A DNA stretch of 64,000 nt from Saccharicrinis carchari (GCF_900182605.1 NZ_FXTB01000001.1:744001-808000); one strand, 5' to 3'; positions 47,948 through 57,579 are shown, numbered from the stretch's first letter. Numbers and translations: made by a program. The notes: a model not told the origin generated them from the letters alone.

Positions 47948-48269
47948 GATAAGTATTGCGTGGTATTAAATTTCGGGAACAAATTTAGAAAAATATCAAA
48001 ACGATTGGTAAAATTTTTTACTCAATAATTTCGGGAAAGTGTACCGTTAAAAGCTTAGGGCAGGAAGTGCAGCATGCAATGGAAACGTGAATTACCAAAG
48101 AAATATAAAGGCAAAAAATAAAATACAGATATATTTATTACCTAAATTTAAAAGCCCTTCAACCCTTCCTGAGTAAAACATCAACAAGATAAAGAAACAA
48201 CTCAAAAGCGGTATAAACAGTAATGCAAGCTACAATAGAATTATCTATAACTACTCCAATCCATACCTG
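47948..48269. other. intergenic region between SDR and recN
   Basis: About 320 AT-rich bases on the 3' side of recN and the 5' side of the SDR gene. I see no ORF, hairpin with T-tract or RNA gene. Confidence 0.4.
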
Positions 48270-49931
48270 TTACACTTCTTCGCCCAACAGCTCTTTGGCG
48301 TTAATCAATGCGGCTGCGGTTAAATTACTTCCGCTCAGCATTTTGGCTATTTCTGTAATCCGCGATTCATAATCGAGTTTTTGTATACTCGTTTGGGTAT
48401 CACTGCGGCTATCGGTTTTGTAAACCTTATAATGATGTTTCCCTTTTACCGCTATCTGTGGCAGATGCGTAATACTAATTACTTGAATGTTTTGGGCTAT
48501 CTGTTGCATAATGTCGCCCATTTTATCGGCTACCTCGCCCGATACCCCGGTATCTATCTCATCAAATATAATGGTGGGTAAGCCCTTTGACTCCGATAGT
48601 AAAGCTTTTATGCACAGCATCACCCGCGACATTTCGCCACCTGAGGCTACCTTGGGTATAGCCGACAGCTCCCCTTTTTTATTGGCTGAGAATTGGAAGT
48701 CGATGTGGTCGTGCCCATTCTCGGTAAATTCTTTAAGTGAACTACACTCCACCACCAAACGCGCATTAGGCATACCTAATTCCGCTAACTGACTAACAAT
48801 TTGTTTTTCAATGGCCGGTATCACCTTTTTACGTGATTGGCTTACGGCTTTGCCCGATATTTGAAGCACTTTTATTGCAGCTTCAATATCTTTATTCAGC
48901 TGTTTCAAGTCCTCTTCGAATGAAGATATTTGGCTAAGTTGTTGGGCCAGGCTGTCCCTGATTTCAATTAAAGCCTGCAGGTTATCCACCCGGTGCTTTT
49001 GTTGTAAGGCATATATCTGATCGAGTCTGGAACTTACCAAATCAAGCCGTTCGGGATCATGATCAACCTGTTCCATTTTATCTTCGAGTTCTTTAGCCAG
49101 CTCATCCAAATCTATAAAAGCCGATTCGGAACGTGAGCGCCACTCCTCTCCCTGGGGAATAAAGGCGGCAATTTTCTCGATATTACGTGTCACATCTTTT
49201 AAGGCGGCCAGTAACGGCGCTTCCTCACCATTGAGTAATTGAAAACCGGCAAAAAGATGACCTTTTATCTCTTCGGCATGCGCCAGCATCTCCCTTTCCT
49301 GTTCTAATTCCTCCTGCTCTCCATTTACAAGTTTAAGACTTTCGAGCTCATTGTACTGAAACTGCATGTAATCAGCCTCCTGAGCCAGTTTGGCATTTTT
49401 ATCGGCCAATTGGTTTTTTTTCTGTACCAAGGCTTTATACGCCTTATAATCCAATAAATATTTATCTCTGAGTGCAGCGTTATTGGCTACTGTATCCACC
49501 ACATTAAGCTGAAAACCACTTTCGCCGAGTAACAGATTTTGATGTTGCGAATGAATATCGATGAGCTTTAACGATATGCTTTTTAAAAACCCAAGATTAA
49601 CCGGTGTGTCGTTAACAAAAGCACGTGATTTTCCAGTACTAAGTATTTCGCGACGTATGGTGGTTTCTTCGGCATAATCCACATCTTCACGATCAAACAA
49701 GCTTTTAAAACCGTAGCCGGTAATATTAAAACAAGCCTCAATAACGCTTTTCTTATCTTTATTCTTCAGTACCGACATATCGCTGCGTTGGCCGAGTACC
49801 AGAGAAAGGGCTCCTAATATAATAGATTTTCCGGCACCTGTTTCACCGGTCATTACCGAAAAACCGGTGCTAAAATCTATTTCTACCTGATCTATTAAAG
49901 CGTAATTAGAAACGTATAGCGATTTAAGCAT
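48270..49931 (-). CDS. recN: DNA repair protein RecN
   Basis: An SMC-like ATPase for recombinational repair of double-strand breaks. The 553 residues give MLKSLYVSNYALIDQVEIDF at the start, Walker A GETGAGKS (29-36), a central coiled coil (about 150-370), then VASGGEMSRVMLCIKALLSE and IIFDEIDTGVSGEVADKMGD with the Walker B and D-loop, and SITHLPQIA. Length and order match RecN. It is the last gene of the block bamD, rpoZ, coaBC, DUF4835, recN, an arrangement conserved across Bacteroidota. Confidence 0.95.
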   Translation of the reverse strand: MLKSLYVSNYALIDQVEIDFSTGFSVMTGETGAGKSIILGALSLVLGQRSDMSVLKNKDKKSVIEACFNITGYGFKSLFDREDVDYAEETTIRREILSTGKSRAFVNDTPVNLGFLKSISLKLIDIHSQHQNLLLGESGFQLNVVDTVANNAALRDKYLLDYKAYKALVQKKNQLADKNAKLAQEADYMQFQYNELESLKLVNGEQEELEQEREMLAHAEEIKGHLFAGFQLLNGEEAPLLAALKDVTRNIEKIAAFIPQGEEWRSRSESAFIDLDELAKELEDKMEQVDHDPERLDLVSSRLDQIYALQQKHRVDNLQALIEIRDSLAQQLSQISSFEEDLKQLNKDIEAAIKVLQISGKAVSQSRKKVIPAIEKQIVSQLAELGMPNARLVVECSSLKEFTENGHDHIDFQFSANKKGELSAIPKVASGGEMSRVMLCIKALLSESKGLPTIIFDEIDTGVSGEVADKMGDIMQQIAQNIQVISITHLPQIAVKGKHHYKVYKTDSRSDTQTSIQKLDYESRITEIAKMLSGSNLTAAALINAKELLGEEV

Positions 49932-49946
49932 ATTTGGATGAGCTAA

Positions 49947-50852
49947 TTATTGATTACCCGTTAACGATTTACTGTATTTGCTGGCGTTGGCCGGATCAAC
50001 TTCCGAAAGCACTTCAATTGCCCGTCCTTTTTCCATAGAAAAAGATTCGGAAAAAATATTGATCAGCTCCTCGGATTTGGCATCAAAAAACACCTGTACA
50101 GCAAAGGAACCGGGCTTTGCACGATGCACTTTCTGCAGTTTTTCGATGGCAGAAAGTACCTCCTTACGGCCTTCCTCCGGTTTATTGCTCATCATATCCA
50201 GGCCTTTACGATGGTATTGGTACATACATTCGCGCAGGGGGCGGTGTTGCTGATTCAAATAGTTCTCCACCAACCAATAGCGATTTCGTGTACTCTCGAA
50301 CGAGCGCCAGCCTTTCTGTGGTGAGTTTTGCGCCTGATTAACAATATCCTGTGCCTTCTCCATATAAGTGCTGCCACCCAACTTTGAGAACGAATCGTAG
50401 TCGAAGCCCAATATCACATAGGCATAGTAGGCCAATACGCCTACAAGGTTGCTCTCGAACGAATTAGGATTGTATATCAAGGGCTCAAACTCAACATAGC
50501 GGAAATCAAAATCCTGATCGAGGTAATTAAACAGTATGGAACTGTAGGCCGAATTATAAACAGGTCGGCGGGCTTGTATCTGTATGGTCCCTGAAAAATC
50601 ATCTACCGATTTTATCTCTTTGATGTTAATCATCACACTGCATTGAATCCTTTCCTCGGGACTATAAACGTTATCGGTCCATTTTTGGCCATTCAAAAAT
50701 TCAATGATGGCGGTTTGCAAGGTTTCAAAAACCTGTTTATTGGTGCCCTGAACGCTGGGTGCAACAACCGAAACGGAACATTGTAACTCCTGTGCACCAC
50801 CCAAACGGAACAGTACGAGCATAAAACCTAAGAGGGCAATTTTTTTTATCAT
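49947..50852 (-). CDS. DUF4835 family protein (T9SS PorD-type)
   Basis: A 301-residue secreted protein with signal peptide ending LGGAQ. It matches the DUF4835 family: LQCSVSVVAPSVQGTNKQVF, FLNGQKWTDNVYSPEERIQC, LDQDFDFRYVEFEPLIYNP and GVLAYYAYVILGFDYDSFSK. Family members are annotated as the type IX secretion protein PorD. This fits the T9SS sorting domain on the glycan-binding protein in this window, but the assignment is from memory of family naming. Its start overlaps the coaBC stop by four bases, so the two are translationally coupled. Confidence 0.85.
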   Translation of the reverse strand: MIKKIALLGFMLVLFRLGGAQELQCSVSVVAPSVQGTNKQVFETLQTAIIEFLNGQKWTDNVYSPEERIQCSVMINIKEIKSVDDFSGTIQIQARRPVYNSAYSSILFNYLDQDFDFRYVEFEPLIYNPNSFESNLVGVLAYYAYVILGFDYDSFSKLGGSTYMEKAQDIVNQAQNSPQKGWRSFESTRNRYWLVENYLNQQHRPLRECMYQYHRKGLDMMSNKPEEGRKEVLSAIEKLQKVHRAKPGSFAVQVFFDAKSEELINIFSESFSMEKGRAIEVLSEVDPANASKYSKSLTGNQ

Positions 50853-52081
50853 GTTGATTTACTTATAGAAAATGAAATCACCGTATCCACGATATCTTCG
50901 GCCACCTGGCGTTTACTTTTTAACGCAAACTCTTTTGCTTTATTATTTTTATCAATAATTGTAACCTGGTTTGTATCTACTCCAAAACCGGCACCTGGGT
51001 TTTCTAATGAATTCAACACGATGAAATCGAGGTTCTTTTTTGCCAGTTTTTTAGCGGCATTTTGTATTGCATTGTCCGTTTCCAAAGCAAAACCTACAAG
51101 CAACTGAGTTTTAGTTTTTATCTTTCCCAGGTTTTGGGCTATATCCTCGGTTGCTTTTAACGTCAGGTTAAGTTCCGGGTTGTTGCTTTTTATTTTATTA
51201 TCTGCTTTAACCTTTGGCGTATAATCGGCTACGGCAGCACAAAGTATAGCGCCATGGCAGCTTGGGTAATGTTTTAAACAAGCCTCGTTCATTTCCTTTG
51301 CCGACAGCACCGGTAACACCTGAATTCTCGGATGTTCGGTTTTTATATTAACCGGACCTGAAACCAAAGTAACCTCGGCACCTTTTTCGGCCAACACCTC
51401 TGCAATATGGAAGCCCATTTTTCCGCTCGAATAATTACCAATATATCGCACCGGGTCAATTTTTTCGTAGGTTGGTCCGGCGTTAACCAAAAACTTTTGT
51501 CCCTTAAGTTCTCCGCCGGCCATCTCCATTTGGCCACTAAAAAACGCCTTTACTTTTTCCACTATACTTTCCGGCTCTTCCATCCTTCCTTTACCGTGTA
51601 GTCCGCTGGCCAGCTCACCCACTCCGGGCTCAATAATTTGTGCTCCGTAATTGGCCAGGGTTTCTATGTTTTTAAGGTTAGCCGGATGACGGTACATGTC
51701 CAGATCCATCGCCGGAGCAATAAAAACCGGACATTTAGCCGAAAGGTAGGTTGTGAGTAAGAGGTTATCGCAAATGGCCGAAGCCATCTTTGCCATACTG
51801 TTTGCCGAGGCGGGCGCAATTAGCATTAAATCGGCCCACATTCCTAAATCAACATGGCTGTGCCAGGTGCCATCGGTAGTTTCAAAAAAGCTGCCCAGCA
51901 CGGGTTTTCCGGATAGAGCTGACATGGTTACAGGTGAAATGAATTCTTTGGCGGCCCGTGTCATTAAAACCTGTACATCGGCACCTTCTTTTACCAAAAA
52001 CCGTAATAAATAAGCCGATTTATAAGCGGCAATACTGCCTGTAAGCCCAAGTATGATCTTTTTATTCTTTAATATCATCAT
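50849..52081 (-). CDS. coaBC: bifunctional phosphopantothenoylcysteine decarboxylase/phosphopantothenate-cysteine ligase
   Basis: Two steps of coenzyme A synthesis in one chain of 410 residues. The N-terminal flavoprotein domain carries GSIAAYKSAYLLRFLVKEGA, the H-bearing WHSHVDLG, APASANSMAKMASAICDNLL and PAMDLDMYRHP. The C-terminal ligase domain starts near 192 and contains NAGPTYEKIDPVRYIGNYSS, AAVADYTP and KATEDIAQNLG. Gene overlap with DUF4835 downstream is four bases. Between coaBC and rpoZ there are about 120 bases. Confidence 0.95.
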   Translation of the reverse strand: MMILKNKKIILGLTGSIAAYKSAYLLRFLVKEGADVQVLMTRAAKEFISPVTMSALSGKPVLGSFFETTDGTWHSHVDLGMWADLMLIAPASANSMAKMASAICDNLLLTTYLSAKCPVFIAPAMDLDMYRHPANLKNIETLANYGAQIIEPGVGELASGLHGKGRMEEPESIVEKVKAFFSGQMEMAGGELKGQKFLVNAGPTYEKIDPVRYIGNYSSGKMGFHIAEVLAEKGAEVTLVSGPVNIKTEHPRIQVLPVLSAKEMNEACLKHYPSCHGAILCAAVADYTPKVKADNKIKSNNPELNLTLKATEDIAQNLGKIKTKTQLLVGFALETDNAIQNAAKKLAKKNLDFIVLNSLENPGAGFGVDTNQVTIIDKNNKAKEFALKSKRQVAEDIVDTVISFSISKST

Positions 52082-52202
52082 GCTTAAAAATAAAAAAAGA
52101 TAAAAGAAATATAAAACAACCTCCTTTACCTTTTTGTTTTTAATGCGATCATCCGGTTGGTTGACTCAAGCAAGGTCAACATTACCGACTGCTGGAAATG
52201 TG

Positions 52203-52529
52203 TTATGCTTCCTCTGTATTGGGGTTGCGGTAATACACATTTTTATCCACAAATTCTTGCGTAGCGATAGAAGAAGGTTTTGGCAAACGTTCGTAAAACC
52301 TCGAAATTTCTATTTGTTCGCGATTCTCAAATACCTCCTCCAAGTTATCGGTATAAGAAGCAAACTCCTGGAGTTTCTTGTTTAACTCCTCTTTCATTTC
52401 AACACTAATTTGATTTGCTCTTTTGGCAATAATATTAACCGACTCGTAAATATTTCCGGTATCCTCCGAGAGTTTTTTTGTATCCCAGGTGATGGTAGTG
52501 CCCGGAGCATTTGATTTTTTATAATCCAT
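52203..52529 (-). CDS. rpoZ: RNA polymerase omega subunit (Bacteroidota type)
   Basis: A 108-residue protein with the Rpb6/omega fold: NIYESVNIIAKRANQISVEM is the conserved helix that clamps the beta-prime subunit. Bacteroidota omega is longer than the proteobacterial form. Its position between bamD and coaBC is standard in this phylum. The 23-base gap to bamD upstream suggests cotranscription. Confidence 0.88.
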   Translation of the reverse strand: MDYKKSNAPGTTITWDTKKLSEDTGNIYESVNIIAKRANQISVEMKEELNKKLQEFASYTDNLEEVFENREQIEISRFYERLPKPSSIATQEFVDKNVYYRNPNTEEA

Positions 52530-52552
52530 GGTTTATTATTAAGTATCCGTTT

Positions 52553-53365
52553 TTAATTCGTTTCTTCAAAATTGATGTTCTTGGCGGCATCGTTGTATAT
52601 TTTAACCGCCCTGTTAAGGTACTGACTCTCAGGAAACTCGTTGATAAACGAGAAATACTCGTCTATGGCATCCCGCATCCTCTCTTCCTTTTTACTGATT
52701 ACACTGTTTACGGCCTGAATATATTTGGCTTCTAAAATAAGGAATGATAACTCCTCGCGATACTTGGTATCCGGAAATTCCTTTAAACTGTTTTGTGCCG
52801 CTATTACCGCCGATAGATAATTATTACCCATATAATCGCCAAGGCCAAAATAAAGTTTGGCACTTAAATAAGATTTATATACCAGTTTATCACGAAGTTC
52901 GTCCATCAACCTGTTGGCTTCGGCTACTCTTTCACTCCTGGGATAGAGGTTAACAAAAAGCTGAAATTCGTTAATGGCATTGTAGGTATCTGTTTGATCC
53001 AAACGGGGTTTTGGCGATGTCATATAATAACAATATCCACTCATAAACTGACACTCTTCGTTCCGTTGGCTTGAGGGAAAGGTTTTTACAAACTGGCGGT
53101 AGTAATGCCCCGCCATGATGTAATCATTTAAACCATACAGACAGCTGGCATAGGTATAATTAATAGTTTCTGCTTTGTCGGTACCTCGATAAACACCTTG
53201 CAACTCGTTTAAGAGTGTTGCTGCGCGCATGAAATCTTCTTTTTCGAAATATTCCATCGCCTTAGCATATTTAAACTCGTAATCGGTGCTTTTTAACACC
53301 TTTTGGTATTGACTACAGCTTAGTAATAAGGGGATAAGGATTAAGGCAGCAAGAAATTTTCTCAT
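52553..53365 (-). CDS. bamD: outer-membrane assembly lipoprotein BamD
   Basis: A 270-residue lipoprotein with lipobox LLSC followed by SQYQKVLKSTD. The rest is TPR helices typical of BamD: YFEKEDFMRAATLLNELQGV, GHYYRQFVKTFPSSQRNEEC, and AINEFQLFVNLYPRSERVAE. It supports BamA in inserting beta-barrels, which this window encodes in numbers. ATG 53365 is preferred over the TTG codon immediately upstream. Family and block position both support the call. Confidence 0.92.
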   Translation of the reverse strand: MRKFLAALILIPLLLSCSQYQKVLKSTDYEFKYAKAMEYFEKEDFMRAATLLNELQGVYRGTDKAETINYTYASCLYGLNDYIMAGHYYRQFVKTFPSSQRNEECQFMSGYCYYMTSPKPRLDQTDTYNAINEFQLFVNLYPRSERVAEANRLMDELRDKLVYKSYLSAKLYFGLGDYMGNNYLSAVIAAQNSLKEFPDTKYREELSFLILEAKYIQAVNSVISKKEERMRDAIDEYFSFINEFPESQYLNRAVKIYNDAAKNINFEETN

Positions 53366-53638
53366 CAATTGAATGATTATTTTTTGTAATTAAAAAAGAT
53401 GTAATGCGTTAAAATTAAACAATATAACAAAGCTAAAACATCCGGTTTCTGCAATATTTTATTCTAAATAACGTGCAAAGATAACTTTTTAATGTCAAAA
53501 AAAAAAGAAACATGTAACACCACAGCGTTTCAGTATAGGTCTTTTTTGGGCCGCGCATCCAAATAAATTATAACTGCATACTTTTGCCATATTTTATTAG
53601 TTTTGCAGATTGTACAAATCAGAAAAAAAGTCCAGCAT

Positions 53639-55075
53639 ATGGAACAAGATAAAATTCAATTGTTGATGACCATGTTTACCGAACATACCGGCAAACAAGT
53701 TGAATCAATGAAACTATTGCCCCAATCCGGTTCGTATCGCGAATACATTCGCTTGAGTAGTGAGGGATTCAGTGCAGTGGGTGCCTACAATGCCGACAAA
53801 AAAGAAAACGATGCTTTTTTAGGTTTTTCCGATCATTTTAATTCTAAAGGCTTAAGGGTTCCGAAAGTTTTAAGTGCGGATCGCGAAAACGATGTGTATC
53901 TGTTAGAAGATTTGGGTAGTATCACTTTATTTGATTTTTTACAGAAAAACAGAACAGAAGATGAATTTTCGGATAAGCTAATCGATATCTATAAAAAAAC
54001 TATCGAAGAACTGGTTTTGTTTCAACTCAAAGGAACCGAAGGGCTGGATTTTGACCTGTGTTACCCCCGCAAGGCTTTCGATCGACAGTCGATGCAGTGG
54101 GATTTGCATTATTTTAAATACTATTTTTTAAAGCTGGCACAAATCCCCTTCGACGAACAATTACTGGAAGAGGATTTTCAGCGTTTGATAGATTTTTTAT
54201 TGGAAGCCGATGATCATTATTTTCTGTATCGTGATTTCCAGTCGCGCAATGTTATGATAAAAAATGGGGAGCCATGGTTTATCGACTATCAAGGAGGCAG
54301 AAAAGGTGCATTACAGTACGATTTGGCCTCGCTCTTGTACGATGGCAAAGCGGATATACCGGTAGCACTGCGCCAAATGCTCTATAATCATTACATCCAT
54401 ACCTTAAAAACACATATGGAGGTAGATGAAGAATTATTTAAAAATCATTATGTGGGGTTTGTTTACATCCGCATCATGCAAGCAATGGGGGCTTACGGCT
54501 TCAGAGGCTTTTACGAAAAAAAGGAGCACTTTTTAAAAAGTATCCCCTATGCTCTCAAAAATATCACCTACCTTTTGCGTGAGCATCCTTTACCCATCCA
54601 CATCCCCGAACTAAACAAGGTGCTGGACGCTTTGACACATAATCAGCAGTTGCAGAAAATAAACGCACTAACGGTGACCATCAACAGTTTTTCGTATAAA
54701 CGAGGCATCCCTTACGATATGAGTGGCAACGGCGGTGGTTTTGTTTTTGATTGCAGAGCCGTACACAACCCCGGAAAATATCCTGAATACGCTAAGGCAA
54801 CAGGCAAAGATGAGAGTGTAATCAAATTTTTTGAAAAAGAACCCGAAATGGATGACTTTTTAAATGCTGTGTACCCTTTGGTATCCAAATCGGTAGAAAA
54901 ATATATTAAGCGGAACTTTAAACATTTAATGGTAAATTTTGGTTGTACAGGAGGACAACATCGCTCGGTTTACAGTGCGGAACGCCTAAGCGAATACATC
55001 CAAAACAATTACCCCGTTACGGTAAAACTTCATCACATTGAGCAGGAGTTGAATCCCATCGGACTTAGAAAGTAA
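53639..55075 (+). CDS. sugar kinase (APH fold) fused to RapZ C-terminal domain
   Basis: A 478-residue cytoplasmic fusion. Residues 20-320 form an aminoglycoside-phosphotransferase-fold kinase with the catalytic loop YRDFQSRNVM (197-206) and metal-binding D216 in IDYQGG. Residues about 342-478 match the C-terminal domain of RapZ, including GCTGGQHRS (435-443). AmgK kinases of this fold phosphorylate MurNAc or GlcNAc at C1, and the MurU-like gene downstream fits the AmgK-MurU cell-wall recycling route. RapZ domains bind glucosamine-6-phosphate in Enterobacteria. A kinase with a built-in amino-sugar sensor is therefore plausible. ATG 53639 is preferred to a TTG at 53603. Confidence 0.85.
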   Translation: MEQDKIQLLMTMFTEHTGKQVESMKLLPQSGSYREYIRLSSEGFSAVGAYNADKKENDAFLGFSDHFNSKGLRVPKVLSADRENDVYLLEDLGSITLFDFLQKNRTEDEFSDKLIDIYKKTIEELVLFQLKGTEGLDFDLCYPRKAFDRQSMQWDLHYFKYYFLKLAQIPFDEQLLEEDFQRLIDFLLEADDHYFLYRDFQSRNVMIKNGEPWFIDYQGGRKGALQYDLASLLYDGKADIPVALRQMLYNHYIHTLKTHMEVDEELFKNHYVGFVYIRIMQAMGAYGFRGFYEKKEHFLKSIPYALKNITYLLREHPLPIHIPELNKVLDALTHNQQLQKINALTVTINSFSYKRGIPYDMSGNGGGFVFDCRAVHNPGKYPEYAKATGKDESVIKFFEKEPEMDDFLNAVYPLVSKSVEKYIKRNFKHLMVNFGCTGGQHRSVYSAERLSEYIQNNYPVTVKLHHIEQELNPIGLRK

Positions 55076-55122
55076 ACATGGGGGTTTTTGTACTTAATTT
55101 ATCATTTAAAACAGCTTGAACC

Positions 55123-55263
55123 ATGGGGAAAACAAAATGTAAAACGGAAAAAAAGCGTGACATAGACCCTGTAAAGCAAAAGGAAAACAAGTACAAATGC
55201 AAAAAGTGCGACCGAACGGCCAACAAAGAACGTAAACTCTGTAAGCCAATCAACAACAAATAA
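55123..55263 (+). CDS. 46-residue zinc-ribbon-like small protein
   Basis: A short ORF lies between the kinase-RapZ gene and the nucleotidyltransferase gene. It encodes MGKTKCKTEKKRDID and later YKCKKCDRTANKERKLCKP: a CxxC pair and a further cysteine 11 residues on, in a very lysine-rich chain. It starts 47 bases after the kinase stop and ends 8 bases before the next start, which supports translation as part of the operon. Zinc binding is plausible, but only four cysteines are present (C6, C26, C29, C40). Nucleic acid binding is a guess based on charge. Confidence 0.6.
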   Translation: MGKTKCKTEKKRDIDPVKQKENKYKCKKCDRTANKERKLCKPINNK

Positions 55264-55271
55264 TCAACGCG

Positions 55272-55988
55272 ATGAATGCTCTTATTTTTGCCGCAGGGTT
55301 GGGTACCCGTTTGGGTAATTTAACCCAAAACAAACCCAAAGCATTAGTTAAGGTAGCAGGTAAAACTATGCTGCTCCATGCCATCGAAAAGCTCAGGGAA
55401 ACAGGGGTCAAGCATATTGTTATCAATGTACATCATCACGCTCAGTTGGTAAAAGATTATGTAGCTACACTACGCTTTCCGAATATCCAGCTGCTAATAT
55501 CCGACGAAAGCGATCAACTGTTAGAAACCGGCGGCGGACTGCTAAAAGCTGCTCCCCTATTTTCACCGGATCATCCCATTATCATGTACAACGCAGATGT
55601 ACTTACGGGCGCAAACCTAAAGCAGATGATTACTTACCACCGCAAAAAAAAGGGAATAGCCACTTTAATGGTAAAGGACAGAGACACCGCACGCTATTTT
55701 TTGTTCGATGATGATATGCGCCTCTCGGGATGGAAAAACGTAAGCACGCAGGAGAAACAAATTACACGTAAAACCAATGGGCATACCAACTTGGCTTTTT
55801 CGGGGATACACATTGTTGAGCCCGACATTATACCCCTTCTGGGAGACTTGCGTAAATTTTCGATCACACAAGGCTATCTCAAGCTTTCGACTCATCATGC
55901 CATATATGGATGGAAAGATTGGAACGAATACTGGTTTGATATAGGAACACCCGAAAAATTGCAAACAGCCAATAAATATTTTCATTAA
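55272..55988 (+). CDS. MurU-like nucleotidyltransferase
   Basis: This 238-residue sugar-1-phosphate nucleotidyltransferase has the NTP-binding start FAAGLGTRLGNLTQNKPKAL (6-25), HHHAQLVKDYV, ETGGGLLKAAPLF and metal-binding aspartate in MYNADVL. It lacks the left-handed helix acetyltransferase domain of GlmU. MurU makes UDP-MurNAc from MurNAc-1-phosphate during cell-wall recycling, and the AmgK-like kinase upstream would supply the substrate. Mannose-1-phosphate or other sugars remain possible. It is the last gene of the three-gene operon. Confidence 0.85.
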   Translation: MNALIFAAGLGTRLGNLTQNKPKALVKVAGKTMLLHAIEKLRETGVKHIVINVHHHAQLVKDYVATLRFPNIQLLISDESDQLLETGGGLLKAAPLFSPDHPIIMYNADVLTGANLKQMITYHRKKKGIATLMVKDRDTARYFLFDDDMRLSGWKNVSTQEKQITRKTNGHTNLAFSGIHIVEPDIIPLLGDLRKFSITQGYLKLSTHHAIYGWKDWNEYWFDIGTPEKLQTANKYFH

Positions 55989-56050
55989 ATAAAATCCAAC
56001 TTAAATTTCGACATAAAATTCAACATTTTTGACAAACAAGCAATTACACG

Positions 56051-57412
56051 ATGACAAAGACCGATATGAAAAACGATTCGAGTTATTTTAAGAGATTCTT
56101 CAAAGCCATTACCGGCGGAAGTGCACTTTTAATGATAGCTACCTTTGTGGCCGTTGTTTGGGCCAATATTGACCACACCCTGTACGAACACACCTGGCAC
56201 GACATGCTCACCATTGATGTGGGGAAGTTTCATTTAAAGATGAGCTGGCACCACTGGATAAATGACGGCCTGATGGCCATATTCTTTTTTGTGGTGGGGC
56301 TGGAGATAAAACGAGAAATAATAGCTGGTGAGCTGAGTTCTATCAAACAAGCCTCCCTGCCCATTTTTGGTGCCATTGGTGGTATGGTAGTGCCTATTTT
56401 ATTTTTCTTTTTGTTTGGACTTAGCGAAGCAGCCAACAAAGGTTGGGGTGTTCCCATGGCCACCGACATTGCCTTTTCACTCGGTATTTTAAGCATGCTG
56501 GGCAAGCGCGTACCGTTGAGCCTGAAGGTATTTTTAACTGCCCTGGCCATTGTTGATGATTTAGGTGCGGTACTGATTATTGCCTTGTTTTATGGCGGTG
56601 AGCTACAATGGACTTATTTAATTATTGCAGGTGTGTTATTAGGCGTTTTGGTTATTGCCAATATGCGTAATATTCAGGACTTACGATTATATACTTTCCT
56701 GGGATTTGTTATCTGGTATTTATTTCTGGAATCAGGAACGGCAGGTCCAGGTTCCGGCTTGCACGCCACCATTGCCGGCGTATTAATTGCCTTTACTATT
56801 CCGGCCAGACCAAAGGTACATGTAGACAGCTTTTTACCACGAGTAAATACCGGACTTAAACATTTTGGCGAAATACCCCGGAGTGCCCACGAAATAGTTT
56901 TATCAGACGAACAAATGCATGCGGTTTCCAAAATAGAATATGCAGTACGCAAAGTACGCAGTCCACTACAATACATCGAACACCAGTTTCATGGCTTTAT
57001 CAGTTTGTTTGTGCTGCCCGTATTTGCTCTGGCCAACGCCGGGGTAGTGCTGAGCGCGGGTCAGGACGGCGCAGATGTTCTCGGAAAGGTTTCTTTTGCT
57101 ATTGCCTTTAGTTTGGTGTTCGGGAAAGTAATTGGCATTACGGCATTTGCCTGGTTGGGAGTCAGGCTCGGTTTTTCCATTAAACCGGTAGGCTCCTCGT
57201 GGATGTCTTTTGCCGGTTTGGGTCTACTGGGTGGTATTGGTTTTACCATGTCAATTTTCATTGCCAGCTTGGCCTACAAAGGTCTACCCGACATTCTGAA
57301 TCAGGCCAAAATTGGCATTTTTATCGGTTCCATAGTGGCAGGTGTGGTCGGTTTTTATCTACTAAAATATTCGCTTAAAAAAGACGAAGATATGGTGAAG
57401 AATCGGCGATAA
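56051..57412 (+). CDS. nhaA: Na+/H+ antiporter NhaA
   Basis: A 453-residue inner-membrane antiporter with 12 predicted helices. It exchanges cytoplasmic Na+ for external protons. The ion-binding aspartates are in PMATDIAFSLG and ALAIVDDLGAV. Other signatures are GLEIKREIIAGEL, VGLGLLGGIGFTMSIFIASL-like text (GLGLLGGIGFTMSIFIASLA) and a long C-terminal tail. NhaA usually responds to Na+ and alkaline pH. The window's organism may therefore face salt stress. It is transcribed alone; a bidirectional terminator follows at 57518. Confidence 0.95.
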   Translation: MTKTDMKNDSSYFKRFFKAITGGSALLMIATFVAVVWANIDHTLYEHTWHDMLTIDVGKFHLKMSWHHWINDGLMAIFFFVVGLEIKREIIAGELSSIKQASLPIFGAIGGMVVPILFFFLFGLSEAANKGWGVPMATDIAFSLGILSMLGKRVPLSLKVFLTALAIVDDLGAVLIIALFYGGELQWTYLIIAGVLLGVLVIANMRNIQDLRLYTFLGFVIWYLFLESGTAGPGSGLHATIAGVLIAFTIPARPKVHVDSFLPRVNTGLKHFGEIPRSAHEIVLSDEQMHAVSKIEYAVRKVRSPLQYIEHQFHGFISLFVLPVFALANAGVVLSAGQDGADVLGKVSFAIAFSLVFGKVIGITAFAWLGVRLGFSIKPVGSSWMSFAGLGLLGGIGFTMSIFIASLAYKGLPDILNQAKIGIFIGSIVAGVVGFYLLKYSLKKDEDMVKNRR

Positions 57413-57454
57413 TCCCCCGCCCTCCTCAATAAACCGGAAAAAGTATATCAAAGC

Positions 57455-57479
57455 CTGCCTGCCGCTTTGCGGCAGGCAG
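57455..57479. repeat. GC-rich hairpin repeat
   Basis: CTGCCTGCCGC (57455-57465) and GCGGCAGGCAG (57469-57479) form an 11-bp stem with a TTT loop. Part of it recurs as CAGGCAGGCAGCGG near 58815-58828. Both are much richer in GC than the surrounding sequence, resembling REP-type elements. Confidence 0.5.
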
Positions 57480-57517
57480 CTGCTTATATTGCGGGGATAC
57501 GTATATGATAAGAGCTT

Positions 57518-57559
57518 AAAACAAAAAAAGGTGCTAATAAAAGCACCTTTTTTTGTTTT
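57518..57559. terminator. bidirectional terminator
   Basis: AAAACAAAAAAAGGTGCT (57518-57535) and its exact complement (57542-57559) form an 18-bp hairpin. It has T-runs on both strands and lies between the convergent nhaA and HTH genes. Confidence 0.8.
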
Positions 57560-57579
57560 ACGTCTATTAACTCCTACTA

